A stretch of 64,000 nucleotides of DNA from Rhodoferax sp. (GCA_024235935.1 JACKLL010000003.1:186001-250000); one strand, 5' to 3'; counted from the stretch's first letter, positions 9,405 through 19,171 are shown. Program-made: numbers and translations. Notes: generated from the letters alone by a model not told the origin.

Positions 9405-10310
9405 ATGCGCAGGCCAGCACTTTACAGTCGCTCCCGTTCTCAGACCCCTGCGGCGCAAGCCATGGTCGATGAGGCCGCGCAGGCGGCAGCGCGGCGCACG
9501 GCACTGCAACAGCGCTGGCGGGCGCGGGCGTCAGACCCCCGCGTGCTGTGGATTGCCATCGGTGTGCTGTTCCTGGCCTTGGTGCTGGTGGCCATCAACC
9601 TGAGCCGCCCCGCAGCCCGCGTCCTGACCCAGGAGGACATCGACGCCGCCGTGCTCAAGACGCTGGAAACCACGCAGCTGCCGTCCGCAGCCGCACGTGC
9701 CGCCCAGATGATCGCGCCGTCCATCGTGCGGGTCATGAGTTACGAAAAAGGCCCCAACGGGCGCGAAGACATCGAGCGCGGGGTCGGCACCGGGGTGGTC
9801 ATCGTCGACAAGGGTGTCATCCTGACCAATCTGCATGTGGTCAACGGCGCCGACACGATCAAGGTGGTGTTTGCCGACGGCCTCGAATCGGAGGCCACGG
9901 TCAAGGGCGTGCAGGCCGAGGACGACCTGGCCGTGCTGCAGGCGCTCAAGATTCCCGACGACCTGATCGCTGCAACCATGCGTTCGACCGGCGACCTGAT
10001 GCCCGGTGACCAGGTGGTGGCCGTCGGTTTCCCGTTTGGCATCGGCCCGTCGACCTCGTCCGGCGTGGTCTCCGGGCTCAAGCGCTCCTTCCGCTCGCCC
10101 GAAGGCAAGCAGGAAATGACCAACCTGATCCAGTTCGATGCCGCCGCCAACCCGGGCAACTCCGGCGGCCCCCTGGTCACGATGGAAGGCCATGTGGTGG
10201 GCATCGTCACCGCCATTCTGAACCCCGGCGACCAGCGCACCTTCATCGGCATCGGCTTTGCGGTGCCGATCGAGAACGCGGCCTCCGCCGCCGGGCTGCA
10301 TCCGTTCTAG
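9405..10310 (+). CDS. Membrane-anchored trypsin-like serine protease (HtrA-like, no PDZ domain)
   Basis: 301 residues. A cytoplasmic tail rich in Ala and Arg (1-46) leads into one transmembrane helix (about 48-66), then a periplasmic S1C-type protease domain. The catalytic triad is visible: His144 in LTNLHVVNG, Asp173/174 in AEDDLAVLQ, Ser253 in NPGNSGGPL. The protein ends shortly after the protease domain, so unlike DegP/DegQ/DegS there is no PDZ domain and no obvious way to be regulated by peptide binding. GGTGA-like bases precede the ATG at 9405. It is 49 bp upstream of the MoxR gene and may belong to the same unit. Confidence 0.85.
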   Translation: MRRPALYSRSRSQTPAAQAMVDEAAQAAARRTALQQRWRARASDPRVLWIAIGVLFLALVLVAINLSRPAARVLTQEDIDAAVLKTLETTQLPSAAARAAQMIAPSIVRVMSYEKGPNGREDIERGVGTGVVIVDKGVILTNLHVVNGADTIKVVFADGLESEATVKGVQAEDDLAVLQALKIPDDLIAATMRSTGDLMPGDQVVAVGFPFGIGPSTSSGVVSGLKRSFRSPEGKQEMTNLIQFDAAANPGNSGGPLVTMEGHVVGIVTAILNPGDQRTFIGIGFAVPIENAASAAGLHPF

Positions 10311-10359
10311 GCCGAACCCGCCATATCCGCCAACAACCACCCACGACACAGGAGCTGCG

Positions 10360-11369
10360 ATGGACCCCCAGACGACAACCGGTGAAGAGACTGCAGAGCT
10401 GATGGAGCAGATCCTGTACGAGGTCAAGCGGGTCGTGGTGGGCCAGGACCGGTTCCTGGAGCGCGTCATGGTGGCCATGCTGGCCCAGGGTCACCTGCTG
10501 GTCGAAGGCGTGCCCGGACTGGCCAAGACGCTGACCATCAAGACGCTGGCCGACACCATTCGCGGCAACTTCAAGCGCATCCAGTTCACCCCCGACCTGG
10601 TGCCGGCCGACCTGGTGGGCACGCGCATCTACAACCAGAAGACCGGCGACTTCGGCACCTCGCTGGGGCCGGTATTCACCAATCTGCTGCTGGCCGACGA
10701 GATCAACCGCGCGCGCCGGCCAAGGTGCAAAGCGCCCTGCTCGAGGTGATGCAGGAGCGACAGGTCACGATCGCCGGCGAAACCCACAAGGTGCCGGAGC
10801 CCTTCCTGGTCATGGCAACGCAGAACCCGATCGAGACCGAGGGCACGTATCCGCTGCCCGAAGCGCAGGTCGACCGCTTCATGATGAAGGTGCTGGTCGA
10901 CTACCCGACCGACGAGGAGGAGTTCGTCATCGTGCAGCGGGTCACCGGCCCCAGGGTCAGCGCCAATCCGGTGGCCAGCACCGCGCAACTGGCAAAACTG
11001 CAGGAGACCTGCCGCCGGGTCTATGTCGACCCGTCGCTGATCCAGTACGCGGTCAAGCTGGTCTCGGCCACCCGTACGCCGGAGAAGCACGGCCTCAAGG
11101 ACCTGGGCCGCTTCATCACCTATGGCGCCAGCCCGCGCGCCACCATCAACCTGACCGAGGCGTCCCGGGCGCTTGCCATGCTGCGCGGGCGCACCTACGT
11201 GCTACCCGAAGACATGAGCGACCTGGTCCCCGACGTATTCCGCCACCGGGTCGTGCTGTCCTACGAGGCACTCTCCGAAGGGTTGACCGCCGACGCCATC
11301 ATCGGCAAGATCATGGCGCGTATCGTGGCACCGCCCAAACCCCTGGAACACGAGGCGCTGGCCGCCTGA
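10360..11369 (+). pseudogene. MoxR-family AAA+ ATPase, frameshifted
   Basis: MoxR-type AAA+ chaperone ATPase. Seen: Walker A GVPGLAKTL, Walker B LLLADEINRA, then VQSALLEVMQERQVT, the sensor region FLVMATQNPIE, and GTYPLPEAQVDRFMMK. The frame breaks at about 10708-10716, where a CG run (CGCGCGCG) has two bases too many: the expected NRAPAKVQ becomes NRARRP and shifts. Removing two bases gives 335 residues, the normal family length. An AGGAG-type ribosome-binding site lies just before the ATG. It leads a MoxR, DUF58, VWA operon, a widely conserved set thought to help metal-dependent assembly of other complexes. The break sits in a slippage-prone repeat and is probably an assembly error. Confidence 0.9.
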
Positions 11370-11379
11370 GGTCGCCGAC

Positions 11380-12375
11380 ATGTTCGGGCTGTTCAAGTCT
11401 CGCAAACCGGCGCCGGCCCCTGCGCCGTTGCCCTTGCCGGTGCCGGCATCCCAGGGCGCCGAACATGTGCTGCGCCGGCTGGAGTGGACCGTCATCCGCC
11501 GTCTGGACGGCATGCTGCAGGGCGACTACCGCACACTGCTGCGCGGCACCGGACTGGACCTCGCCGATCTGCGCGAATACCAGCTGCATGACGACGTGCG
11601 CCATATCGACTGGAACGTGACGGCACGGCTGCAGATACCGCACGTACGGGTGTTCACCGAAGACCGTGAAATGGCCGCCTGGTTTCTGCTCGACCTGAGT
11701 CCGTCGGTCGACTTCGGCTCCGGCGAGCAGCGCAAGCGCAACGTCTCGTCGGAGTTCGTCACCGTTCTGGCGCGCATGCTGACACGCCATGGCAACCGGG
11801 TGGGCGCGCTGCTGTACGGCTCCGGCGTGGACACCATCATGCCGGCCCGCGGCGGTCGCATGCATGTGCTGCAACTGCTGCATGCCATGCAGACCCGGCC
11901 GGTCACGGCCGAGTCGGGCGGCACGCGCTTGCACGAGCTGCTGCATTCCGCGTCCGCCACGATCCGGCGGCGCTCCACGGTGTTCGTGGTGTCGGATTTC
12001 ATCAGCGAGCCGGGCTGGGAGCATCCGCTGGGCCAGCTGGCGCAGCGCCACGACGTGGTCGCGATCCGCCTGCTCGACCCGATGGAGCTCGACCTGCCCG
12101 ATCTCGGCCTGGTGCCGATCCGCGATGCCGAGACCGGCGAGCAGTTGCTGGTCGACACCCATGACGCGGGCTTTCGGCGGCGCTTCGCACGTATTGCCGC
12201 GCAGCGCGAGGCGGAGCTGCGCCAGGCCTTTGTCCAGGCCGGTGTGGACACGCTGGAACTTTCGACCGATGATGACCTCGTACAGGCAGTGATGCGTTTC
12301 GCCGACCTGCGCAAACGCCGCAGTCGCCTCTCTGGCGCCAGCGCCGTGGTTACCAGCACCCGGGCTGCCGCCTGA
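11380..12375 (+). CDS. DUF58 domain-containing protein of the MoxR/VWA operon
   Basis: 331 residues. It contains the DUF58 core HDDVRHIDWNVTARL near residue 70 and the following REMAAWFLLDLSPSVDF, which belongs to a VWA-like fold. A proline/alanine-rich stretch lies at residues 10-28. It starts 10 bp after the MoxR stop and is followed at 24 bp by the VWA protein, the standard order in proteobacteria. Function is not defined by sequence; the family is assumed to be a substrate or partner of MoxR. Confidence 0.88.
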   Translation: MFGLFKSRKPAPAPAPLPLPVPASQGAEHVLRRLEWTVIRRLDGMLQGDYRTLLRGTGLDLADLREYQLHDDVRHIDWNVTARLQIPHVRVFTEDREMAAWFLLDLSPSVDFGSGEQRKRNVSSEFVTVLARMLTRHGNRVGALLYGSGVDTIMPARGGRMHVLQLLHAMQTRPVTAESGGTRLHELLHSASATIRRRSTVFVVSDFISEPGWEHPLGQLAQRHDVVAIRLLDPMELDLPDLGLVPIRDAETGEQLLVDTHDAGFRRRFARIAAQREAELRQAFVQAGVDTLELSTDDDLVQAVMRFADLRKRRSRLSGASAVVTSTRAAA

Positions 12376-12399
12376 ACGGGCCTGAAAGGAGACCCCGGC

Positions 12400-13458
12400 A
12401 TGACGCTTCCCGTGACCTTCATGTGGCCCCAGTTCCTGTGGCTGCTGCTGGCCATCCCGCTGCTGGTGCTGGTCTACGTGTGGTTGCTCAGGCGCAAGAA
12501 GAAGCTGGCGCTGCGCTACGCGAGCCTGTCCATCGTCAAGGAGGCCATGGGTGCCGGCATGCACTGGCGCCGCCACGTGCCGCCCGCGCTGTTCCTGCTG
12601 GCCATCAGCGCCATGCTGTTCGCGGCCTCGCGCCCGTTTGCCGTGATCTCGCTGCCGTCGACCCAGGAGACCATCATCCTGGCGATGGACGTGTCGGGCA
12701 GCATGCGCGCCACCGACGTCAAGCCCAACCGCCTGGTCGCATCCCAGGAAGCCGCAAAGGCATTCCTGGCCGAGTTGCCGCGCAACGTACGGGTGGGCGT
12801 CGTGGCATTTGCCGGTACCGCTTCGGTGGTGCAGCCGCCCACACTCAGCCGTGAGGACCTGATCACGGCCATCGACAAGTTTCAGCTCCAGCGGGCCACT
12901 GCCATCGGCAGCGCCATCGTCGTGTCGCTGTCCGAGATATTCCCCGACGAGGGTATCGATCTGGCTGCGATGACCTACGGCAACGGCCGCCCGCGCGGCA
13001 TCTCGATCGACCAGGTCAAACCGAAGAACCCGAAGAAGGAATTCACGCCGGTGCCGCCCGGCTCGTACAACTCGGCCGCCATCATCCTGCTGACCGACGG
13101 CCAGCGCACCACCGGCGTCGATACGCTGGAGGCGGCCAAGATGGCAGCAGACCGCGGTGTGCGCATCTATACGGTCGGCGTCGGAACGGTCGAGGGCGAG
13201 ACCATCGGCTTCGAAGGCTGGTCGATGCGGGTGCGGCTGGACGAGCCCACGCTCAAGTCGGTGGCGCAGCAGACACAGGCCGAGTATTTCTATGCCGGCA
13301 CCGCCGAAAGCCTGAAGAAGGTCTACGAAAAGCTCAGTTCACGCCTGACGGTGGAGAAAAAGGAAACCGAAATCTCCGGACTGCTGGCGCTGCTGGCCTC
13401 CATCCTGGCGCTGACCTCGGCCGCCCTGTCGCTGTTCTGGTTCAACCGCATCCTGTAA
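12400..13458 (+). CDS. VWA domain-containing membrane protein (BatA-like)
   Basis: 352 residues. Two N-terminal transmembrane helices (about 10-30 and 60-80), then a von Willebrand A domain with an intact MIDAS: DVSGS at 97-101 (DxSxS), a Thr in AFAGTAS, and an Asp in LLTDGQ. One C-terminal helix (about 325-345) finishes the protein, so the VWA domain faces the periplasm between helices, as in Bacteroides-type BatA. AAAGGAGA precedes the ATG at good spacing. Last gene of the MoxR operon; a hairpin follows the stop. Confidence 0.9.
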   Translation: MTLPVTFMWPQFLWLLLAIPLLVLVYVWLLRRKKKLALRYASLSIVKEAMGAGMHWRRHVPPALFLLAISAMLFAASRPFAVISLPSTQETIILAMDVSGSMRATDVKPNRLVASQEAAKAFLAELPRNVRVGVVAFAGTASVVQPPTLSREDLITAIDKFQLQRATAIGSAIVVSLSEIFPDEGIDLAAMTYGNGRPRGISIDQVKPKNPKKEFTPVPPGSYNSAAIILLTDGQRTTGVDTLEAAKMAADRGVRIYTVGVGTVEGETIGFEGWSMRVRLDEPTLKSVAQQTQAEYFYAGTAESLKKVYEKLSSRLTVEKKETEISGLLALLASILALTSAALSLFWFNRIL

Positions 13459-13490
13459 CCCGCCTGGCCGTGGGTCGGCACGGTGGCGGG
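13459..13490. terminator. GC-rich hairpin between convergent genes
   Basis: CCCGCC and CCGTG pair with CACGG and GGCGGG around a six-base loop, directly after the VWA stop and before the end of lolD, which is transcribed towards it. There is no T-run, so it would act, if at all, as a bidirectional weak terminator or transcript-end stabiliser. Confidence 0.4.
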
Positions 13491-13518
13491 TCCCTGTCGC
13501 CTGGGCGGCGAATGCCCG

Positions 13519-14211
13519 TCAGCCCGGTCTGCCGTTCTCCGTCAGACGCCCCCGGTCCAGCCTGAATTGCCGGGCGCAGCGTGCCGCCAGGCTCTCGTCA
13601 TGGGTGACGACCACAAACGCCGTGCCCTGGTCGCGGGCCAGTTGCAGCATCAGCTCGAACACGCCGTCGGCCGTGCTGCGGTCCAGGTTGCCGGTGGGCT
13701 CGTCGGCCAGCACGCAGGCGGGCTTGGTGACCAGTGCGCGGGCAATCGCGACGCGCTGGCGTTCGCCGCCGGAGAGTTCCGAGGGCCGATGCTCCAGCCG
13801 CTCCTGCAGCCCGACGCTGCACAAGGTCTCGGTCGCCGCCCGCGCGCTGTCGGCAGGCGCCATGCGGCGGATCCACAGCGGCATGGCGACATTGTCCAGC
13901 GCGCTGAACTCGGGCAGCAGGTGGTGAAACTGGTAGACGAAACCGAGATGCCGGTTGCGCAGATCGCCCTGGACACTGGCGCTCTTGTGCGACAGGTCCT
14001 GGCCCATCAGGTGCACGCTGCCGCTGGTGGGCGCATCCAGCGCTCCCAGCAAATGCAGCAAGGTGCTCTTGCCGGAACCGGAGGCCCCGACAATGGCCAG
14101 TGTCTCGCCGGAGCGCACCTGCAGGTCGACGCCCTGCAACACCGTCACGTCGAGCCGCCCTTCGGTGAAACGCTTGGTCAGGCTTTGCGCCTGCAGTACG
14201 ACATCACTCAT
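13519..14211 (-). CDS. lolD: Lipoprotein-releasing system ATP-binding protein LolD
   Basis: 230-residue ABC ATPase of the LolCDE complex, which releases lipoproteins from the inner membrane to LolA. Walker A GASGSGKST, LolD-typical VYQFHHLLPEFSALDNVAMPL, signature LSGGERQR, Walker B CVLADEPTGNLD, switch VVTHDESLA. The start at 14211 overlaps the end of the upstream lolC-type gene by 8 bp. Convergent to the MoxR operon. Confidence 0.95.
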   Translation of the reverse strand: MSDVVLQAQSLTKRFTEGRLDVTVLQGVDLQVRSGETLAIVGASGSGKSTLLHLLGALDAPTSGSVHLMGQDLSHKSASVQGDLRNRHLGFVYQFHHLLPEFSALDNVAMPLWIRRMAPADSARAATETLCSVGLQERLEHRPSELSGGERQRVAIARALVTKPACVLADEPTGNLDRSTADGVFELMLQLARDQGTAFVVVTHDESLAARCARQFRLDRGRLTENGRPG

Positions 14212-15460
14212 AACGCAGCGCCTCGGCGGGGTTGACGCGGCTGGCACGCCAGCTCGGATAGATCGTGGCCAGGAAGGCCAGCACCAGCGCGATCACCGTG
14301 ATCGGCACGATGTCGGACTGCTGCGGCTCGCTCGGCATGCGGCTGATCAGGTAGATGTCCTTGGGCAGGAAGCTGGCGTTGAACAGGTGCTCGAGCGCCG
14401 GCACGATGACGTCGATATTGAATGCGATGCCCAGGCCCAGCACCAGGCCGGCCAGGGTACCGATCACGCCGACCATCGCGCCCTGCACCACGAACACGGC
14501 CATGATGCTGCGCGGACTGGCACCCAGCGTGCGCAGGATGGCGATGTCGGCGCGCTTGTCGGTCACCGTCATCACCAGCGTGCTGACCAGGTTGAACGCG
14601 GCCACGGCCACGATCAGCGTCAGGATGATGGACATCATGCGCTTTTCGACCTGCACCGCCGCAAACCAGGTCCGGTTCTGGCGTGTCCAGTCGCGGATGA
14701 ACAGGTCGCCGGTCAGCGTGCCTGCCAGCTGGTCTGCCACTTCGCGCGCCTGGTGCAGATCGCGCAGCTTGAGCCGCACGCCGGTGGGCCCTTCGAGGCG
14801 GTAGATGCGCGCCGCGTCATCCATGTGCATCAGGGCCAGCGCCGAGTCGTATTCGAAATGGCCGGAGTCGAAGGTGCCGACCACTGTCATCTGCTTGAGC
14901 CGCGGCACCACGCCGGCCGGCGTGATCTGTCCGCTGGGCGTGATCAGCGTCACGCGGTCGCCTTCGCGTACCCCCAGTGCCCGCGCCAGCTCCGAACCCA
15001 GCACGATGCCGAACTCGCCGGGCACCAGCCGCGACAGATTGGACTTGCCCATGTCCGAGCCCAGTTCGCTGACCTGGGACTCCAGCGCCGGGTCGATGCC
15101 CCGCACCAGCGCAGCCTTCATGTCCTCGCCACGGGCGATCAGCCCCTGGGCAGAGATGAAGGGCGCCGCGCCGATGACCTGTGGATTGCTGCGCGCCTGC
15201 GCCATCGTGCGCTGCAGGTCGGGCAGTGCGGCACCACCGGCACCGTAGATCTCGATGTGCGAGACCACGCTGAGCATGCGGTCACGCACCTCCTTCTGGA
15301 AACCGTTCATCACACTGAGCACGATGATCAGTGCGGCCACCCCCAGCGCTATGCCCAGCATCGAGACGCCGGAGATGAAGGAAATGAAGCCATTGCGCCG
15401 GGTTCCGCGACCGGCACGGGTATAACGCCAGCCCAGGGCCAGTTCATAAGGCACTTGCAT
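14204..15460 (-). CDS. lolC: Lipoprotein-releasing ABC transporter permease LolC/LolE
   Basis: 418 residues with one N-terminal and three C-terminal transmembrane helices flanking a large periplasmic MacB-like domain. It begins MQVPYELALGWRYTRAG with the LolC/E signature ISFISGVSMLGIALGVAALIIVLSVMNGF, and ends in the FtsX-type block and NPAEALRYE. As in many betaproteobacteria only one LolC/E-type gene accompanies lolD here, so it may act as a homodimer (a LolF-like role). The ATG at 15458-15460 fits the family start. Confidence 0.93.
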   Translation of the reverse strand: MQVPYELALGWRYTRAGRGTRRNGFISFISGVSMLGIALGVAALIIVLSVMNGFQKEVRDRMLSVVSHIEIYGAGGAALPDLQRTMAQARSNPQVIGAAPFISAQGLIARGEDMKAALVRGIDPALESQVSELGSDMGKSNLSRLVPGEFGIVLGSELARALGVREGDRVTLITPSGQITPAGVVPRLKQMTVVGTFDSGHFEYDSALALMHMDDAARIYRLEGPTGVRLKLRDLHQAREVADQLAGTLTGDLFIRDWTRQNRTWFAAVQVEKRMMSIILTLIVAVAAFNLVSTLVMTVTDKRADIAILRTLGASPRSIMAVFVVQGAMVGVIGTLAGLVLGLGIAFNIDVIVPALEHLFNASFLPKDIYLISRMPSEPQQSDIVPITVIALVLAFLATIYPSWRASRVNPAEALRYE

Positions 15461-15658
15461 CAGCAACGACAACGCATGGCGCGAGACTCTTCCAGATGAA
15501 AAAAACGGATAGCCGGCATTGTGGCATCCCGCGCAGATGCCTTGCGAGTTCCGGGACAATACAAGAATGACACGTCCCCCATGTTCTTTGCGCTCGCTCC
15601 CCCCGGAGCGGGCCGCCGGCCTCTTCGGAACGGCCAGACCGTCCGAACTACGGCCGAC

Positions 15659-16585
15659 ATGAAGCTGCTGATCCCCTATGCCCATGTGAACGACCCGCAG
15701 TGCGTGCAGGTCGGCGCGACGCTGCAACTGCCCGGGCTGTCGCTGCTGCTGCGTGATCTGACACTGGTGGAGACGGTCACCGGCTCGGAGCAGGACCTGT
15801 CCCCGGTGCACGAGCAGATGCATGCGCGTGTGCTCGGGCTGGATGCCGCAGACGGGCAGATTCCCTGGGCGGCGCTGTCCCTGGCGCGCGAGGGCGGACA
15901 GGCCAGCACCGGTGGCTGTGCCTGGGTCACGCCCGCGCACTGGCAAATCGGCATGGACCATATCCTGATGCTGGACCCGGACACGCTGGCCTTGCAGGAG
16001 GGGCAGTCACGCGAACTGATGCAGGCCATGGTTCCCTACTTTGCACAGGACGGCATCACACTGACGTTTCACAGCCCGCTGCGCTGGCTGGCCCGCGGCG
16101 ATGCGCTCGCCGATCTGCCCAGCGCATCGCTGGACCGGGTACGTGGCGCCGATGTCCGGCCCTGGATGCCCGCCACGGCGACACTGCGCCGCCTGCAGAA
16201 CGAGATGCAGATGCTGCTCTACACCCATCCCGTCAACGATGTACGCACAGCGCAGGGCTACCAGCCGGTCAACTCCTTCTGGGTCCATGGCAGTGGCCGC
16301 CTCGACGGGCCGTTGCCAGTCGGAGAAGCGCCGACACTGGCCACCGAGCTGCGCCAGAGCGCGCTGCAGGGCGACTGGGCGAGCTGGGCCCGGGCCTGGC
16401 AGCAACTGGACCAGAACGCCTGCCGCACTCTGCGCGAAGAACTGCGGGCCGGACGCCCGGCCACTCTGGTCCTGTGTTCGGAGCGCAACGCGCTGGTGTT
16501 CGAAGCGCGGCCCCGCCACTGGGGCGACCGCCTGCGCCGCCGACTGCAAGGCGCGAGCCTGCAACAATTCACCCCTCTATTATGA
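15659..16585 (+). CDS. Hypothetical protein (phosphoglycerate mutase-like annotation family), upstream of recJ
   Basis: 308 residues, soluble, no signal peptide. I recognise a family that sits next to recJ in Burkholderiales and is often labelled as a regulatory protein or phosphoglycerate-mutase-like. Visible blocks are MKLLIPYAHVNDPQC, CAWVTPAHWQIGMDHILMLDP, LRRLQNEMQMLLYTHPVND and PVNSFWVHGSGRL. No catalytic motif of either mutase class can be seen. The ATG at 15659 opens the conserved part; the 200 bp upstream are shared with the divergent lolC gene. Its stop overlaps the recJ start (ATGA), which suggests coupled expression. Function unknown. Confidence 0.8.
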   Translation: MKLLIPYAHVNDPQCVQVGATLQLPGLSLLLRDLTLVETVTGSEQDLSPVHEQMHARVLGLDAADGQIPWAALSLAREGGQASTGGCAWVTPAHWQIGMDHILMLDPDTLALQEGQSRELMQAMVPYFAQDGITLTFHSPLRWLARGDALADLPSASLDRVRGADVRPWMPATATLRRLQNEMQMLLYTHPVNDVRTAQGYQPVNSFWVHGSGRLDGPLPVGEAPTLATELRQSALQGDWASWARAWQQLDQNACRTLREELRAGRPATLVLCSERNALVFEARPRHWGDRLRRRLQGASLQQFTPLL

Positions 16586-18291
16586 AAATCACCGTTCGCG
16601 ACATTCCGCCACGCGCCGTCTGGGCCCTGGAGCAAGGGGGCGTGCATCCCCTGCTGGCGCGCCTGTACGCCGCACGCGGCGTCAGCGCCATGGACGAGCT
16701 CGACGAAGGTCTGGGCCGGCTGCTGCCGCCGGCGGAACTCAAGGGCGCCCAGGCCGCTGCCCGATTGCTCGCCGACGCGATAGCGCAGGACAAGCGCCTG
16801 TGCATCGTCGCCGACTACGACTGTGACGGCGCGACCGCCTGCGCAGTCGGCATCCGCGGCCTGCGCCTGCTCGGGGCACGCCATGTGGACTACATCGTGC
16901 CCGACCGGGTGCGCGACGGCTACGGCCTGACCGCACCGATTGCGCAGCGGGTCAAGGACAGTGGCGCCGACGTGCTGATCACGGTCGACAACGGCATTGC
17001 CAGCATCGAGGGGGTGGCCCATGCGCGTGCCCTCGGCCTGCAGGTGCTGGTGACCGACCACCACCTGCCCGCTGCCACGCTGCCCGACGCCGACGTGATC
17101 GTCAACCCGAACCAGCCCGGCTGCGACTTTGCCAGCAAGGCGATCGCCGGGGTCGGCGTGATGTTCTACGTGCTGCTGGCCCTGCGCTCCGAACTGCGCG
17201 AACGCGGCCTGTTCACGCCCCAGACCCAACCCAAGCTCGATGCCTTGCTGCCGCTGGTGGCACTGGGCACCGTCGCCGACGTGGTCCGGCTGGATGCCAA
17301 CAACCGCCGCCTGGTCGCCCAGGGCCTCAAGCGCGTGCGTGCCGGAGCGCTGCCCGCCGGGCTGTCCAGCCTGTTTGGCGCAGCCGGTCGCTCGGCCCCG
17401 GTGGCAACGACCTTCGACTTCGGCTTTGCACTGGGCCCGCGCATCAATGCCGCAGGCCGCCTGAGCGACATGACGCTGGGCATCGAGTGCCTGCTGACCG
17501 ACGACGCCATGCGCGCCGACGAACTGGCCCGCACGCTGGACGGCATCAACCGCGAGCGGCGCGAGATCGAGGGCGACATGCGGGCCCAGGCGATGGAGAT
17601 CGCCGAGTCGCTGTTCGACGAAGGCGAGGAACCTCCGCCGGCGATCTGCGTGTTCGACCCCGACTTCCACGAAGGCGTGGTCGGCATCGTGGCCTCGCGC
17701 ATCAAGGACAAGCTGCACCGGCCCACCTTCGTCTTCGCCGCCAGCCAGGCGCCGGGCAAGGAGCATGAGCTCAAGGGCTCGGGCCGATCGATTCCCGGCT
17801 TTCATCTGCGCGACGCCCTCGACCTGGTCGCCAAGCGCTACCCCGGCGTGCTGCTGCGCTTCGGTGGCCACGCGATGGCCGCGGGTTGCACCGTCGACGA
17901 GGAGAACCTGGACCAGTTCGAGCAAGGCCTGACCGAGGTCGCGCTGGAGTGGCTGGACAAGCCCACGCTGCAGCGCCGGCTCGAGACCGACGGGCCACTG
18001 GCGCCGGAATACCGCCGGGTCGACCTGGTCGACACCTTGCACAAGGAAGTCTGGGGTCAGGGCTTTGCGCCGCCGATCTTCAGTGAAGAGGTCGAGGTGG
18101 TGTCGCAGCGCCTGGTCGGTGAGAAGCACCTGGCGCTCAAACTCAGGCACCAGGGCACGCCGATCGACGGCATCTGGTTCAACCATACCGACAGCCTGCC
18201 GGCCCGCGCCCGCATCGCATTTCGCCTGGACGCGGATGAGTGGAACGGATCGCGTAAAGTGAAGTTCCTGATCGAAGGCATGGAAACCTGA
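16582..18291 (+). CDS. recJ: Single-stranded-DNA-specific exonuclease RecJ
   Basis: 569 residues. DHH-superfamily 5'-3' ssDNA exonuclease used in recombination and mismatch repair. Motif I VADYDCDGATA (about 75-85), motif II ITVDNGIAS, motif III VTDHHLP, motif IV VALGTVADVV; the C-terminal DHHA1 domain has RFGGHAMAAGCT, followed by an OB-like domain. Length is standard. The ATG overlaps the stop of the preceding hypothetical gene. Confidence 0.96.
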   Translation: MKITVRDIPPRAVWALEQGGVHPLLARLYAARGVSAMDELDEGLGRLLPPAELKGAQAAARLLADAIAQDKRLCIVADYDCDGATACAVGIRGLRLLGARHVDYIVPDRVRDGYGLTAPIAQRVKDSGADVLITVDNGIASIEGVAHARALGLQVLVTDHHLPAATLPDADVIVNPNQPGCDFASKAIAGVGVMFYVLLALRSELRERGLFTPQTQPKLDALLPLVALGTVADVVRLDANNRRLVAQGLKRVRAGALPAGLSSLFGAAGRSAPVATTFDFGFALGPRINAAGRLSDMTLGIECLLTDDAMRADELARTLDGINRERREIEGDMRAQAMEIAESLFDEGEEPPPAICVFDPDFHEGVVGIVASRIKDKLHRPTFVFAASQAPGKEHELKGSGRSIPGFHLRDALDLVAKRYPGVLLRFGGHAMAAGCTVDEENLDQFEQGLTEVALEWLDKPTLQRRLETDGPLAPEYRRVDLVDTLHKEVWGQGFAPPIFSEEVEVVSQRLVGEKHLALKLRHQGTPIDGIWFNHTDSLPARARIAFRLDADEWNGSRKVKFLIEGMET

Positions 18292-18341
18292 ATGACCCCC
18301 ACTCCCAACCTGCCCTGCAATCCTTGACGACCCGCACCACC

Positions 18342-19124
18342 ATGACCACTCCCACCTCCGCCACTGGCACTTTCGACCTCACCGGCCGCCTGGCCCTGAT
18401 CACCGGCTCCAGCGCCGGCATCGGCTTCGCACTGGCGCGCGGCCTGGCCCAGGCCGGCGCCGCCGTCGTCCTCAATGCCCGCAGCCAGGACAAGCTCGAG
18501 GCCGCTGCAAAAACCTTGCGCGACGAAGGCGCAACCGTGCATGTGAAGGCCTTCGACGTCACCGACAGCAAGGCCGTATTCGCGGCGGTCGACGCCATCG
18601 AGAAGGACATCGGCGCCATCGACATCCTGATCAACAACGCCGGCATGCAGCGGCGCGGCCCGCTGGAAGACTTCACGGTCGAACACTGGCATGAGTTGAT
18701 GCGCACCAACCTGGACAGCGTGTTCCTGAACGGCCAGGCCGTGGCCCGGCACATGATCGCGCGCAAGCGCGGCAAGATCATCAACATCTGCTCGGTCCAG
18801 AGCGAACTGGGGCGCCCGAACATCGCGCCCTACACCGCCAGCAAGGGCGGGGTCAAGATGCTGACCAAGGGCATGGCCATCGACTGGGGCCAGCACGGCA
18901 TCCAGGTCAACGGCCTGGGCCCGGGCTACTTCAAGACCGAACTCAACGATGCACTGGTCAAGAACCCGGAGTTCAGCAGCTGGCTGATCGGCCGCACACC
19001 GTCCCGGCGCTGGGGCGACGTGGAAGACCTGGTCGGTCCGGCCGTGTTCCTGGCCAGCGACGCATCGAAGTTCGTCAACGGCCACATCCTGTATGTCGAC
19101 GGCGGCGTGACCGCCACGCTGTGA
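18342..19124 (+). CDS. SDR-family gluconate 5-dehydrogenase-like oxidoreductase
   Basis: 260-residue short-chain dehydrogenase. Cofactor motif TGSSAGIG (a TGxxxGIG variant), NNAG, catalytic Ser in NICSVQSELG, YxxxK in YTASKGGVK, C-terminal GHILYVDGG. Closest in style to IdnO/gluconate 5-dehydrogenase, which interconverts 5-ketogluconate and gluconate. The ATG at 18342 is used; an upstream TTG at 18324 would add six residues. An idonate 5-dehydrogenase-like gene follows 47 bp later, which supports a sugar-acid role. Exact substrate is inferred. Confidence 0.83.
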   Translation: MTTPTSATGTFDLTGRLALITGSSAGIGFALARGLAQAGAAVVLNARSQDKLEAAAKTLRDEGATVHVKAFDVTDSKAVFAAVDAIEKDIGAIDILINNAGMQRRGPLEDFTVEHWHELMRTNLDSVFLNGQAVARHMIARKRGKIINICSVQSELGRPNIAPYTASKGGVKMLTKGMAIDWGQHGIQVNGLGPGYFKTELNDALVKNPEFSSWLIGRTPSRRWGDVEDLVGPAVFLASDASKFVNGHILYVDGGVTATL

Positions 19125-19171
19125 CCCCGCACACCGAACGACAAGCCCCCTGAACCCACTGGAGACACCCC

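Noticed and set aside
16258..18186. Long minus-strand frame opposite recJ
   Set aside because: Antisense shadow of recJ and its upstream gene; no family resemblance or ribosome site.
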